From: Cryobacterium sp. N22 | GTDB taxonomy: Bacteria > Actinomycetota > Actinomycetes > Actinomycetales > Microbacteriaceae | Reading direction: 5' to 3' | Assembly (NCBI RefSeq): GCF_002929555.1 | Contig: NZ_PJJP01000039.1 | Coordinates: forward strand, 620,001-684,000 | Length of the DNA: 64,000 bases | Part shown: positions 16,766 through 25,030 of the stretch, piece after piece | Layout of the letters: every line of letters begins with the position of its first letter | How positions within the stretch are numbered: position 1 is the first letter of the stretch | Made by a program: the position numbers and the translations under genes | The notes under the pieces: generated by a model | The model's database searches: none | Told to the model about the DNA's origin: nothing | What the model saw: only the letters and a program-made list of their open reading frames with translations

Positions 16766-17808
16766 GCGCCCTCGACGTCGGGCGACGGCGTGTGGTGGTG
16801 GGTATCCGGGGCCTCAGTATCGTCATCGGGCTGCGCTCCGCCCTGGTCGGTGCGGTGGTTGCCCTGGCCACGGTGTTCCTCGCGCTGCTCGCCCTGGCCT
16901 TGGGCGACTTCCCGATGACGCTGGCCGAGGTCGTCGGAGTCTTCACCGGCCAGGTCGACGCTCTGCCGCGCATAGTGGTGCTGGAGTGGCGGCTGCCGCG
17001 CGCAATCGCCGCCGTGCTGTTCGGTGCCGCCCTGGCTGTGGCCGGCGCCATTTTTCAGACCGTCACCCGCAACCCACTGGCGAGCCCCGACATCATCGGA
17101 CTGGCGAACGGATCCTTCACCGGAATGCTCGTCGCCCTCCTCATGCTCGGCGGCAGCTGGCCGTTGCTCACCGCCGGATCCTTGATCGGCGGCCTGGTGG
17201 CGGCCGTCGTCATCTACCTGCTCGCCTACCGCGGCGGACTGCACGGCTTCCGTTTCATCGTGGTGGGCATCGGCATCTCGGCCATGCTCGCCTCGGTCAA
17301 CACCTGGATGCTGCTGCGGGTGGAACTGGAGACCGCCCTCTTCGCGTCGGCCTGGGGTGCCGGCACCCTGAACAGCGTCACCGCCGCGACAGCGGTGCCG
17401 GCGGGAATCTGCATCGTGGTGCTGCTGGCGCTGCTGCCCCTGGTCACGCCCGCCGTACGGCAACTCGACCTCGGCGACGACGCCGCATCCGCCACCGGGG
17501 TGGCCGTGGGACGGGCCCGGCTCGCCGCAATCGCCCTCGCCGTGTGCCTGGTGAGCGTGGTCACTGCCGTCGCCGGGCCGATCGCCTTCGTGGCACTCGC
17601 CGCACCCCAGATCACCCGCCGCCTCACCAGGTCCCCCGGCATCCCCTTCGTCACGACCGGGGTCGTCGGCGGGGCGTTGCTGCTCGGCTCCGACCTGATC
17701 GCCCAGCATGTGGTGCCCCTGACCGTGCCCGTGGGGGTGGTGACCGTCGTTCTCGGCGGCGGCTACCTCGTCTGGCTCCTCATCCACGAATCCAGGAGAA
17801 GAGCATGA
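16762..17808 (+). CDS. FecCD family ABC importer permease, second subunit
   Basis: A 348-residue permease partner, starting at the GTG that overlaps the previous stop by 4 bases (GTGA). The frame is open further upstream but that part is antiparallel-like noise inside the first permease gene. Family marks are W-R-L-P-R-A-I-A-A-V-L-F-G-A-A-L-A-V-A-G (about 75-94), F-Q-x-V-T-R-N-P-L-A-S-P-D-I-I-G and G-P-I-A-F-V-A-L-A-A-P-Q. Its TGA overlaps the ATPase ATG. Confidence 0.92.
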   Translation: MSALDVGRRRVVVGIRGLSIVIGLRSALVGAVVALATVFLALLALALGDFPMTLAEVVGVFTGQVDALPRIVVLEWRLPRAIAAVLFGAALAVAGAIFQTVTRNPLASPDIIGLANGSFTGMLVALLMLGGSWPLLTAGSLIGGLVAAVVIYLLAYRGGLHGFRFIVVGIGISAMLASVNTWMLLRVELETALFASAWGAGTLNSVTAATAVPAGICIVVLLALLPLVTPAVRQLDLGDDAASATGVAVGRARLAAIALAVCLVSVVTAVAGPIAFVALAAPQITRRLTRSPGIPFVTTGVVGGALLLGSDLIAQHVVPLTVPVGVVTVVLGGGYLVWLLIHESRRRA

Positions 17809-18683
17809 GCTCACCAACCGGCCCTCCCGACTCGCCCCTACAGGCCGTCGGCCTCGGCGTGCGGTACGACCGCCGCAGCGTCATCGACGACCTGAGCGTC
17901 GCGGTGCCGCCCGGATCATTCACCGTGATCATCGGGCCCAACGCCTGCGGCAAGTCCACGCTGCTGCGCGCCGCGGCCGGGCTGCTGCCCGCGTCGGCGG
18001 GAACCGTGTTGCTCGACGGCCGGGACATCGCGTTGTACTCGGCAAAGGACACGGCCCGCCGCCTCGGCCTGTTGCCGCAGGGCGCCGTGTCGCCGGAGGG
18101 CATCACCGTGGCCGAGCTGGTCGCCCGCGGTCGCTACGCCCACCAGCGCCTGTTGCGCCAGTGGTCCGCAGCCGACGAGTCGGCCGTGACGGATGCGCTT
18201 CGGGTCACCAATGTCGCCGACCTGGCGACCCGGCCCGTGGACGAGCTCTCCGGCGGACAGCGGCAACGCGTGTGGATTGCCATGGTCCTCGCCCAGCAGA
18301 CGCCGCTGATCCTGCTCGACGAGCCCACCACGTACCTCGACATCGCGCACCAGATCGAGGTGCTCAACCTGCTCCACGACCTCAACGGCCAAGGCCGCAC
18401 CATCGTGGCCGTGCTCCACGACCTCAACCATGCCGCGCGGTACGCCTCCAACATCATCGCCATGCAGGACGGCCGAATCGTTGCCCAAGGCCCTCCCCGC
18501 ACGACCATCACCGCCGAGCTGGTCGCCGAGGTCTTCGGGTTGGCCAATGTCGTCATCAGCGACCCGCTCACCGGCACACCCCTCGTGGTGCCCGCTGACA
18601 CCCGGCTGCCGCATCCGGTCGCCACCGGGGCCAGCTCGTCGTCAGGTTCGCGCGCAGGTTCGCGGGCAGAACAGACGATCTAG
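17805..18683 (+). CDS. Ferric-siderophore ABC importer ATPase (FepC/FecE-like)
   Basis: A 292-residue ATPase. Walker A G-P-N-A-C-G-K-S-T-L is at about residues 45-54, the signature L-S-G-G-Q-R-Q-R-V at about 148-156, Walker B L-I-L-L-D-E-P-T-T-Y-L-D-I at about 167-179, and the switch His follows in V-L-H-D-L-N-H. This pattern is that of siderophore and cobalamin importers. The ATG overlaps the preceding permease stop (ATGA) with AGGAGA upstream. It ends the operon with a Ser-rich tail. Confidence 0.94.
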   Translation: MSSPTGPPDSPLQAVGLGVRYDRRSVIDDLSVAVPPGSFTVIIGPNACGKSTLLRAAAGLLPASAGTVLLDGRDIALYSAKDTARRLGLLPQGAVSPEGITVAELVARGRYAHQRLLRQWSAADESAVTDALRVTNVADLATRPVDELSGGQRQRVWIAMVLAQQTPLILLDEPTTYLDIAHQIEVLNLLHDLNGQGRTIVAVLHDLNHAARYASNIIAMQDGRIVAQGPPRTTITAELVAEVFGLANVVISDPLTGTPLVVPADTRLPHPVATGASSSSGSRAGSRAEQTI

Positions 18684-18685
18684 GG

Positions 18686-19834
18686 TCAGCCGAGGACCGC
18701 TCCCGCGGCCACCGTGACCCACTCGTCGCCCCGAACCGGGCTCATTGTTCTGGTGAGCAGTCGCCGCAGTTCCGGCCGTCCGCCCCGCTGGAAGGCGGCA
18801 CGCTGCTGCGCCGCACCGGTGCCCTCGACCCGCAGGCGCGCCTTCGCCTCTCGCGCCAACTCGGCGTCGCCCAACTCGACGAGCTCGGGCTCGAGCATCC
18901 GCACGAATCGGCGGAGGCACGCGTGCGCCGGGGCCAGCCCGCCGCGCAGCGGATCAAAGACCTGCTGGCCCATCCCGTGATGGGCCGAGTGCAGCAAGGC
19001 AGCGGAGAGAAGTTCGGACGGCATCTGGGCGGACGCGGTCGCGGCGGCGGCCTGCGCGTCCGGCGCCCCGAGCGAATGCGCCACGAACGCGCGGCAGAGT
19101 GCGGTGATGAACAGCGTGGTCTGCGCGCTCAGCTGCGCGTCGGCCACCCGGAACTCGATCGTGGGCAGGTGCTCCGACAGCCGCACATCCCACATGATCA
19201 CACCCAGGTCGACGGTGCCGCCGATGCCCAGCAGCCGCGCTATCCGCCGGTCGTAGTCCGCGGCGTCGAGGAACGCCGGCGGGCAGCCCGAGGTCGTCCA
19301 CCGGCGCAGCAAAACCGTGCGCCAGCTGTCATGCCCGGTGTCCTGCCCTCGCCACATCGGCGAGTTCGAGGCTATGGCCGTGAAGAGCGGCAACCAGGGC
19401 CGCACCGCATTCAGGACGATCACCCCCGCCTCCCGGCTCGGGATGCCGACGTGCACGTGCAGTCCGCTCACCTGGTGGTCGGCGATCACGGCGTCCATGG
19501 TACGCACGATGCGTTGGTAGCGCTCCGTGTCGGTGATCGAGGGGAACGGCGTCGTGTCGGGCGGGGTGCCGATACTCGCCACCATCACACCGAGTTCGGC
19601 CGCTTGCTCAGCGACCGCGCGTCGGAAGCCCGTCACGGCAGTGTGGGCGTCGTCCATCTGCTCGAACACCGCCGAGGCATGCTCGATCTGCGAGGCCAGG
19701 AACTCCCGGTGCGTCACATCGCGCCACTGGGGCATCGCGGACAGGCGCGCGAATACCTGGGCGCCCACGTCCACTGGGAACAGGGTGTCAGGATCGAGGA
19801 ATTGGAACTCTTCTTCGATGCCGAAGGTAGCCAC
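18686..19834 (-). CDS. Carboxylate-amine ligase, GCS2/YbdK family
   Basis: A 382-residue ATP-dependent ligase. The start is the GTG at 19834, preceded by GGGAGAGG and followed by A-T-F-G-I-E-E-E-F-Q-F, the usual family N terminus; the frame stays open to 20182. Other marks are S-G-L-H-V-H-V-G (about 130-137), N-S-P-x-W-x-G-x-D-T-G and T-I-E-F-R-V-A-D. YbdK relatives make gamma-glutamyl amides weakly; plant-type GCS2 and EgtA join glutamate and cysteine. The substrate is undetermined. The gene is divergent from a class II amidotransferase gene and convergent with the iron importer. Confidence 0.88.
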   Translation of the reverse strand: MATFGIEEEFQFLDPDTLFPVDVGAQVFARLSAMPQWRDVTHREFLASQIEHASAVFEQMDDAHTAVTGFRRAVAEQAAELGVMVASIGTPPDTTPFPSITDTERYQRIVRTMDAVIADHQVSGLHVHVGIPSREAGVIVLNAVRPWLPLFTAIASNSPMWRGQDTGHDSWRTVLLRRWTTSGCPPAFLDAADYDRRIARLLGIGGTVDLGVIMWDVRLSEHLPTIEFRVADAQLSAQTTLFITALCRAFVAHSLGAPDAQAAAATASAQMPSELLSAALLHSAHHGMGQQVFDPLRGGLAPAHACLRRFVRMLEPELVELGDAELAREAKARLRVEGTGAAQQRAAFQRGGRPELRRLLTRTMSPVRGDEWVTVAAGAVLG

Positions 19835-20031
19835 GATGACCTCTCCCGTCGCCGTCGGATCACGACAGTGTGAACCGTCTGCGACGAGTGTGGCCTCTCC
19901 CCGCATGGGGGTCAAGGGCCTTCCATGGGGGTCTGCGGCACCGTGTTGCGGGTTCCGGGCCGTCCGCCGCGGACAGGTGCACAATGGTCGCGTGCGCGCC
20001 ACCGCGGCCGTGCCGGATGGGAGAAGGACGA

Positions 20032-20868
20032 ATGTGCAGATGGCTGGCGTACCTCGGGGAACCACTGCGTCCCTCGACGATCGTGCTTGACGCCAAGCAC
20101 TCGATCGTCGCGCAATCACTGAACTCTCCCCTCGGGGCCGAGACCGTGAACGGTGACGGCTTCGGCTTCGGCTGGTATCCAACGGGCGCCCCGCAGGGCA
20201 CCGAACCGGCGCTCTTCCACAGCATCGAACCCGCCTGGAACGACGCGAACCTGCGAGAACTCACCCGGTCGATCACCAGCCCGCTCTTCTTCACCCACGT
20301 TCGCGCGGCAACCGCACCGCCGATCCAGCAGACGAACTGTCACCCGTATCGCTATGAGAACTGGATGTTCATGCACAACGGTGCCATCGCGGGGTGGCGC
20401 GAGCTCAGGCGCGACCTGACGATGGCGATCGACCCGTCGCTGTACCCGAACGTGCTCGGCACAACTGACTCCGAGGTGCTCTTTCATCTGGCGCTGACCT
20501 ATGGTCTCCGCGACGACCCGATCGACGCCATCGGGCGCGCCATCCGCACCGTCGAGTCTGTCGGCCACGACCACGATGTGCGTCTTCCCTGGCAGGGCAC
20601 CATCGCCGTCTCGGACGGAGCCACCCTGTGGGCCTTCCGCTACTCGTCCCAGGGACGCACGCGGTCGCTGTTTCATTCGGCGGACATCCCCGCACTGCGC
20701 CAGATGTACCCCGACCAGGAGCGACTGGCCACGTTCGGCGACAATGCGAAGGTCGTGGTCTCGGAACCGCTCAACGATCTGCCCGGCGCCTTCGTGGAGG
20801 TGCCGGAGTCGTCCGCACTCATCCTCGACCTGGACGGGTACCGGCATCAGCCCTTCCTGGCCGACTGA
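20032..20868 (+). CDS. Class II glutamine amidotransferase-like (Ntn) hydrolase, YafJ/Dug3-like
   Basis: A 278-residue Ntn-hydrolase beginning M-C-R-W-L-A-Y-L-G, so cysteine 2 becomes the N-terminal nucleophile after methionine removal. The start is the ATG at 20032 with GAGAAGG upstream. N-G-D-G-F-G-F-G-W-Y, F-T-H-V-R-A-A-T and F-M-H-N-G are the substrate-pocket motifs. Relatives are YafJ, Dug3 (glutathione breakdown) and EgtC (hercynine pathway). The role here is undefined, but divergence from a GCS2-family ligase suggests linked gamma-glutamyl chemistry. Confidence 0.88.
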   Translation: MCRWLAYLGEPLRPSTIVLDAKHSIVAQSLNSPLGAETVNGDGFGFGWYPTGAPQGTEPALFHSIEPAWNDANLRELTRSITSPLFFTHVRAATAPPIQQTNCHPYRYENWMFMHNGAIAGWRELRRDLTMAIDPSLYPNVLGTTDSEVLFHLALTYGLRDDPIDAIGRAIRTVESVGHDHDVRLPWQGTIAVSDGATLWAFRYSSQGRTRSLFHSADIPALRQMYPDQERLATFGDNAKVVVSEPLNDLPGAFVEVPESSALILDLDGYRHQPFLAD

Positions 20869-20882
20869 GCGCATCCTGCTAC

Positions 20883-20916
20883 ACAAAACGCCACCTCGAG
20901 GGGTGGCGTTTGTGTT
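20883..20916 (+). terminator. Terminator hairpin after the amidotransferase gene
   Basis: Stem AACGCCACC (20887-20895) with GGTGGCGTT (20902-20910), flanked by A and T residues on each side, 15-20 bases beyond the stop codon. It also faces the 3' end of tmRNA on the opposite strand, so it may end both transcripts. Confidence 0.8.
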
Positions 20917-20951
20917 GGAGATGGCAGTCAACAGCGTGTGGCAACAACCAA

Positions 20952-21337
20952 TGGTGGAGATGCGGGGAATTGAACCCCGGTCCATTGCTGTGGTCATGTT
21001 TCTTCTACGGGTGTATCCAGTGAAGACGTTCTACTCGGCTCCGGAACTTGCCACTGGCAGCTGATCCGACGAGCCCAGCCCTCGTTTAAGTCCCCCTATA
21101 CCCCGAGGCTCAGGATAGGAGCAATCTCTCTAAATGACGTCAGGATCCGGGTAGAGAGCATTCCCGGTCTGACGGTCTCAATGTGGTTCTACTTAGGCCG
21201 CGAGGGCGAAAGCGGAACGCGAGACAGTGCGGTTTGAATTGGCACTTATTGTTTTGCAGAGATCGTTAACGAGTTAACCCTGCATCCTCGACCCGCTTCT
21301 CACAGTTACGCAGGCAATGTCGAAACCGATCATCCCC
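20952..21337 (-). ncRNA. ssrA: tmRNA (SsrA)
   Basis: A 386-base tmRNA. The 5' end GGGGATGATCGGTTTCGAC and 3' end GGTTCAATTCCCCGCATCTCCACCA form the alanyl-tRNA-like part, with a 7-pair acceptor stem and encoded CCA. The tag reading frame at 21193-21243 gives A-N-S-N-R-T-V-S-R-S-A-F-A-L-A-A and TAA, ending in the A-L-A-A degradation signal. It releases ribosomes stalled on broken messages, together with SmpB, which is encoded about 2.3 kb away on the same strand. Confidence 0.97.
21193..21243 (-). CDS. tmRNA proteolysis tag reading frame
   Basis: Sixteen codons plus TAA inside ssrA. The predicted tag is A-N-S-N-R-T-V-S-R-S-A-F-A-L-A-A. The A-N-S start and A-L-A-A end match actinobacterial tags, but it is 4 residues longer than the common 12-residue form, through an extra V-S-R-S-type stretch. 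The first Ala is normally supplied by charged tmRNA or the resume codon, so the tag may gain one further Ala. Confidence 0.85.
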   Translation of the reverse strand, partial: ANSNRTVSRSAFALAA

Positions 21338-21522
21338 ATGTTCACGTGCTGCTGACTCGCAATGAGCGGCGCAGAACGCGGTTGTTGTCACACGCTGTTG
21401 AGTTACCAATCCTGTTTCCAGAACCGCAGTGGCGAACATTGCAGCTCACCACTACGGCCTTTCAGGATACAACACTTTCGGCCCGGCCCGTTAGCGACGG
21501 ATGCCGGACGCACCCACCTCCG

Positions 21523-21543
21523 CTGGTCGAGCCTGTCGAGACC
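21523..21543 (+). repeat. Dispersed repeat CTGGTCGAGCCTGTCGAGACC, copy 2
   Basis: The sequence differs from copy 3 (21576-21597) only at one base of the core and from the inverted pair at 1335-1379 by one or two bases. The unit is itself an imperfect palindrome (GGTCGAG / CTGTCGAGACC). It lies in non-coding DNA. Confidence 0.75.
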
Positions 21544-21575
21544 CCGCACGCCGTCCTAAGGAACGCGCCCATTCC

Positions 21576-21597
21576 GCTGGTCGAGCTTGTCGAGACC
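21576..21597 (+). repeat. Dispersed repeat GCTGGTCGAGCTTGTCGAGACC, copy 3
   Basis: Same orientation as copy 2 and 53 bases downstream of it. The core GGTCGAGCTTGTCGAGAC is identical to the left arm of the hairpin at 1336-1353. Confidence 0.75.
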
Positions 21598-21697
21598 CGC
21601 GAGCAATCCTCTTTGTGGCGAAAAGACTTTCTATAGTCGTTCCAGGAATTGCTGACATTTCCTCGCATAAAGTTCCGATTCGTGAGAGAATGAGGCT

Positions 21698-23527
21698 ATG
21701 GACGACGAGCTGGTTGGCTCCACCGCACCGACGGGAACTCCTCCCACCGGTTCGACTCTCCACGATTGGAACACCGGCCTGGCCGGCCCAGCGCCGGATA
21801 TCGCCGGCCCGCAGGCCGCCAGCCCAAGAGGCAGCACCGACACCGAACCCGACCCTGAAACCGGCGCCGCCGGAGGTGCTCAGGGCCGCGCTCGGCGCCG
21901 TGGTTCACGCGGCACCCACCCCGGTCAGCCGCGTAGCGGCCCGAGCGAGGGGCAGCCCGAGTGGCGGGATCCGGCCGAGCTGCCCGGGGTCCAACGCGCC
22001 CACACCGGCGCCTTCGGCGACAAGCTCCGGGTCCTCGAGGACGCCGCGGGCATGGTGCAGACCGTGCTGGAGTCGATCGACCTCGACGCGCTCAGCGACG
22101 CCGAGGTGGTGGCCTTCACCCAGATGGTCGAACACGCCGGCCGCCCGGTGGATGCGGCCCGGGTCGGCGCGGCGACCGTTGTGGGCTACCGGTCGCGACC
22201 CGGGTTGGGCCGGGACTCGATGGCCTGGCGGTTGGGTGCGTCGCACCAGAGCGACCTGCTCGTCCGGCTGACCCTGGCGTCGCGGCAGGAGATGAAACGG
22301 CGGCTGGCGTTGGGTGAGAAGGTGGCGCCGAGGGTGCTGGGTGGCCAGGTGCTCGAGCCGGAATTCCCCGCGGTTGCCGCCGCGCTGAAAGCCGGCGAGC
22401 TTGGGGTGGATGCGGCTGAGGCCATCGTGAAAGGGCTCACCGACTACAAGGTGCACGGCCATTTTGACGCCGACCAGGCCGACGTCGAATCGGCCGAGGT
22501 CAACCTCGTCGAGCGGGCGACAGGGTCGGTCTTCGACCGCATCCCCGGACCCGGCGACACCGGCACCGGGATCGCGGGCGGTGGGAGCCGGTCCGGGTGC
22601 ACCGGTCCGATCCGTCGGCTCCGCGACTCGGACGGGTTCACCTACCCGGCCGATGACCTCCGTCCCATGGCCGTGCGGATGCAGGCATTGCTCAACCCCG
22701 ACGGTCTCGCCCCGAACGCGACCAAACTGGAAGCCAAATCCACCATCTCCTTCGGCGAGCTCAGCAGGGGCCTCTACCCGCTGCGGGGTGGCGTGACACC
22801 GGACCTCAAGGGTGTGATCCAGAACCTGTTCAACACCTTCCAGTCCGCCCGCTCCGCACCCCGGTTCCCGTCCGCGGAGGTACAGCAACGCATCGAGGCC
22901 GGTGAACTCGTGCCCGGCGAACTGATCGACGAACGCACCGGCGGCGAGAAGCGCGCCGACATCCTCCGCGGCATCCTGGTGCAGGTGGCGCAGGATCCCC
23001 GCACTCCGACCCTGGGCGGCACACCCCCGGCGGTGATGGTGCACGTGAACGCGGCCGACCTCCTCCGGCAGTCCGGTGTCGGCTGGATCGACGGGGTCGA
23101 CGGGCCGATCTCGATGAAGACAATCAACCAGATGATCGACAACGGCGGCTTCCAACCCATCTTCTTCGGCGGAAACGGCGCCGTCCTCGGGCTGGGCTCC
23201 AAGGCCCGCTGTTTCACCCCGATGCAACGCAAAATGATCACAGCCCGCGACGGCGGCTGCATCATCCCCGGCTGCGACTGCCCACCGCAATGGACCGAGG
23301 TGCACCATGTCATTCCCTGGCAGACCGGCGGCAAGACCAACGTGAGCAACGGGGTACTGCTGTGCTGGTACCACCACCACACCATCGACAGCGGCGGGTG
23401 GAAGATCCGGATGGTGGCCGGGATGCCACAGGTGCAGGCCCCGCACTGGGTCGACCCCACCGGGAGGTGGCGCACCCCCGAAAAGCACCGGACGCACGAT
23501 CCCCAGACCCGAAGACAAGACGAGTAG
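21698..23527 (+). CDS. DUF222 and HNH endonuclease domain protein
   Basis: A 609-residue protein typical of high-GC actinobacteria, where such genes occur in several copies (DUF222/13E12-type). The N-terminal ~100 residues are Pro/Gly/Thr-rich and likely unfolded. DUF222 spans roughly 110-450. The HNH nuclease domain is at about 505-570: C-I-I-P-G-C-D-C, then W-T-E-V-H-H-V-I-P-W-Q-x-G-G-K-T-N, N-G-V-L-L-C-W-Y-H-H-H-T-I-D, with zinc-type Cys pairs and catalytic His intact. The frame is full length. It interrupts the minus-strand ssrA/smpB neighbourhood and is flanked by dispersed repeats, suggesting insertion. A biological role is not established. Confidence 0.9.
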   Translation: MDDELVGSTAPTGTPPTGSTLHDWNTGLAGPAPDIAGPQAASPRGSTDTEPDPETGAAGGAQGRARRRGSRGTHPGQPRSGPSEGQPEWRDPAELPGVQRAHTGAFGDKLRVLEDAAGMVQTVLESIDLDALSDAEVVAFTQMVEHAGRPVDAARVGAATVVGYRSRPGLGRDSMAWRLGASHQSDLLVRLTLASRQEMKRRLALGEKVAPRVLGGQVLEPEFPAVAAALKAGELGVDAAEAIVKGLTDYKVHGHFDADQADVESAEVNLVERATGSVFDRIPGPGDTGTGIAGGGSRSGCTGPIRRLRDSDGFTYPADDLRPMAVRMQALLNPDGLAPNATKLEAKSTISFGELSRGLYPLRGGVTPDLKGVIQNLFNTFQSARSAPRFPSAEVQQRIEAGELVPGELIDERTGGEKRADILRGILVQVAQDPRTPTLGGTPPAVMVHVNAADLLRQSGVGWIDGVDGPISMKTINQMIDNGGFQPIFFGGNGAVLGLGSKARCFTPMQRKMITARDGGCIIPGCDCPPQWTEVHHVIPWQTGGKTNVSNGVLLCWYHHHTIDSGGWKIRMVAGMPQVQAPHWVDPTGRWRTPEKHRTHDPQTRRQDE

Positions 23528-23566
23528 CCGCAGTGTGCGCTGTCGACTCGGCTCGGTTCGGTTCAG

Positions 23567-24043
23567 CTAGTCGCCGAGGTTACGGCGGGCGGAGATGGCG
23601 CGGTCCGACTCGCGCTTGTCCTGGCGCTCGCGCAGGGTCTGACGCTTGTCGAATTCCTTCTTGCCCTTGGCCACCGCGATCTCGACCTTGGCCTTGCCGT
23701 CGCTGAAATAGATCTTCAGCGGGATGAGGGTGTAGCCACCCTCTTTGGTCTTGTGGCTGATCTTGATGATCTCCGCCTTGTGCAGCAGCAGCTTGCGCTT
23801 GCGACGGGGCGGGTGATTCGTCCAGGTGCCGGCGGTGTACTCCGGGATGTGCACGGCGTCCAGCCACGCCTCACCGGACTCGATGAACGCGTAGCCGTCG
23901 ACGAGGGACGCCCGCCCGGCCCGCAGGGACTTCACCTCGGTGCCGCTGAGCACCATTCCGGCCTCGTACGTATCCTCGATGAGGTAGTCGTGGCGCGCCT
24001 TGCGATTGGTCGCGACGACCTTCTCGCCTTTTTCCCTGGGCAC
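23567..24043 (-). CDS. smpB: SsrA-binding protein SmpB
   Basis: A 158-residue protein that carries tmRNA to stalled ribosomes. The start is the GTG at 24043, chosen because GAGGAG lies just upstream and the length then fits the family; an upstream ATG at 24082 has no such site. Motifs are N-R-K-A-R-H-D-Y (about 12-19), [12 protein letters not shown], the [11 protein letters not shown] strand and the basic C-terminal tail that enters the mRNA channel (G-K-K-E-F-D-K-R onward). It follows ftsX on the same strand. Confidence 0.97.
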   Translation of the reverse strand: MPREKGEKVVATNRKARHDYLIEDTYEAGMVLSGTEVKSLRAGRASLVDGYAFIESGEAWLDAVHIPEYTAGTWTNHPPRRKRKLLLHKAEIIKISHKTKEGGYTLIPLKIYFSDGKAKVEIAVAKGKKEFDKRQTLRERQDKRESDRAISARRNLGD

Positions 24044-24115
24044 GGCATTCTCCTCGATCGGTTCAGTGAATCGGCCCGGCAACCGCCGGGCAGCCCATCA
24101 GTCTAGTGGATCTGA

Positions 24116-25030
24116 TCAGACCTTCAGATAGCGGGTGATCGCGAAGTTGGCCGACGCCGCGGCCAGCGCCGCGCCGAGCACCAGCAGGATCGGCACCACG
24201 GTGAACGCATCGTCGAGGCCGACCAGGGCGAATCCGGTGAGACTGACACCCAGATAGCCCTGCACGAAGTAGTGCACGATCGCCACGATCGCACCACCGG
24301 CCAGCAGCGAGCCCAGCAGCGCCGCGAACACACCCTCGAGGATGAACGGCGTTTGAATGAACCGGTTCGACGCACCCACCAGCCGCATGATGCCCAGCTC
24401 CTTGCGTCTGGAGAACGCCGAGAGCCGAATGGTCGTGGCGATCAGCAGGGCCGCCGCCACGAGCATCAACGACGCGATGCCGATGGCGGTGTAGCTGGCC
24501 ACATTCAGCACCGAGAAGATCTGATCGAGGTACTTGCGTTGATCGGCGACATTCTCCACCCCGGCGACGCCGGACAGGCTCTCGACCAGCACCTCGGAGT
24601 CCTCGGGGTTGTTGAGGTTGACCCAGAAGGTCTGGTTGAGCTGCTCGGCCGTCACATAGTCGGCCACGGGGTTGCCCGCGAACTGCGTCTTGAAGTTCTC
24701 GAACGCCTGCTCGTGCGTCTCGAAGTAGTACTTGTCGATGAAGGTCGCCAGAGTCGGGGACTCCAGCTGCGCCTCCACCGAGTCGATCTGCTCCTGGGAC
24801 GCCTCCCCCGCCGTGCAGGTCTCCCCCGGCGAGATGGCGGTGCACATGTAAATGCCCACCTGTGCACGGTCGTACCAGAAGTTCTTCATCTGGCCGATCT
24901 GCATCTGCATCAGGATCGCCGCACCGACGAAGGTGAGCGAGATGAACGTGACCAGCACGACCGATACGACCATGGAGGCGTTGCGGCGCAGGCCGTTGGA
25001 TGCTTCGGAAAGCACAAGTCCGAGTCTCAT
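24116..25030 (-). CDS. ftsX: Cell-division ABC-type protein FtsX
   Basis: A 304-residue membrane protein. One helix near residues 20-45 is followed by an extracytoplasmic domain (~50-165) with a Cys pair in the [10 protein letters not shown] segment, and then three further helices in the C-terminal MacB/FtsX permease domain. With FtsE it controls peptidoglycan hydrolases (RipC-type in actinobacteria) at the septum. Its ATG overlaps the ftsE stop by 4 bases. Confidence 0.96.
   Translation of the reverse strand: MRLGLVLSEASNGLRRNASMVVSVVLVTFISLTFVGAAILMQMQIGQMKNFWYDRAQVGIYMCTAISPGETCTAGEASQEQIDSVEAQLESPTLATFIDKYYFETHEQAFENFKTQFAGNPVADYVTAEQLNQTFWVNLNNPEDSEVLVESLSGVAGVENVADQRKYLDQIFSVLNVASYTAIGIASLMLVAAALLIATTIRLSAFSRRKELGIMRLVGASNRFIQTPFILEGVFAALLGSLLAGGAIVAIVHYFVQGYLGVSLTGFALVGLDDAFTVVPILLVLGAALAAASANFAITRYLKV

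Larger units (their letters stand above)
21338..21697. other. 360-base intergenic region between ssrA and the HNH gene
   Basis: No credible gene is present. The stretch should hold the ssrA promoter on the minus strand, but I see no confident -35/-10 pair. It carries two copies of a dispersed GGTCGAG-rich repeat at 21523-21543 and 21576-21597. The part between 21600 and 21690 is AT-richer than its neighbours and precedes the HNH start. Confidence 0.6.

Noticed and set aside
20952..21337. Attachment-site duplication of the tmRNA 3' end
   Set aside because: I found no second copy of the 3' segment in the window, so site-specific integration is not supported.
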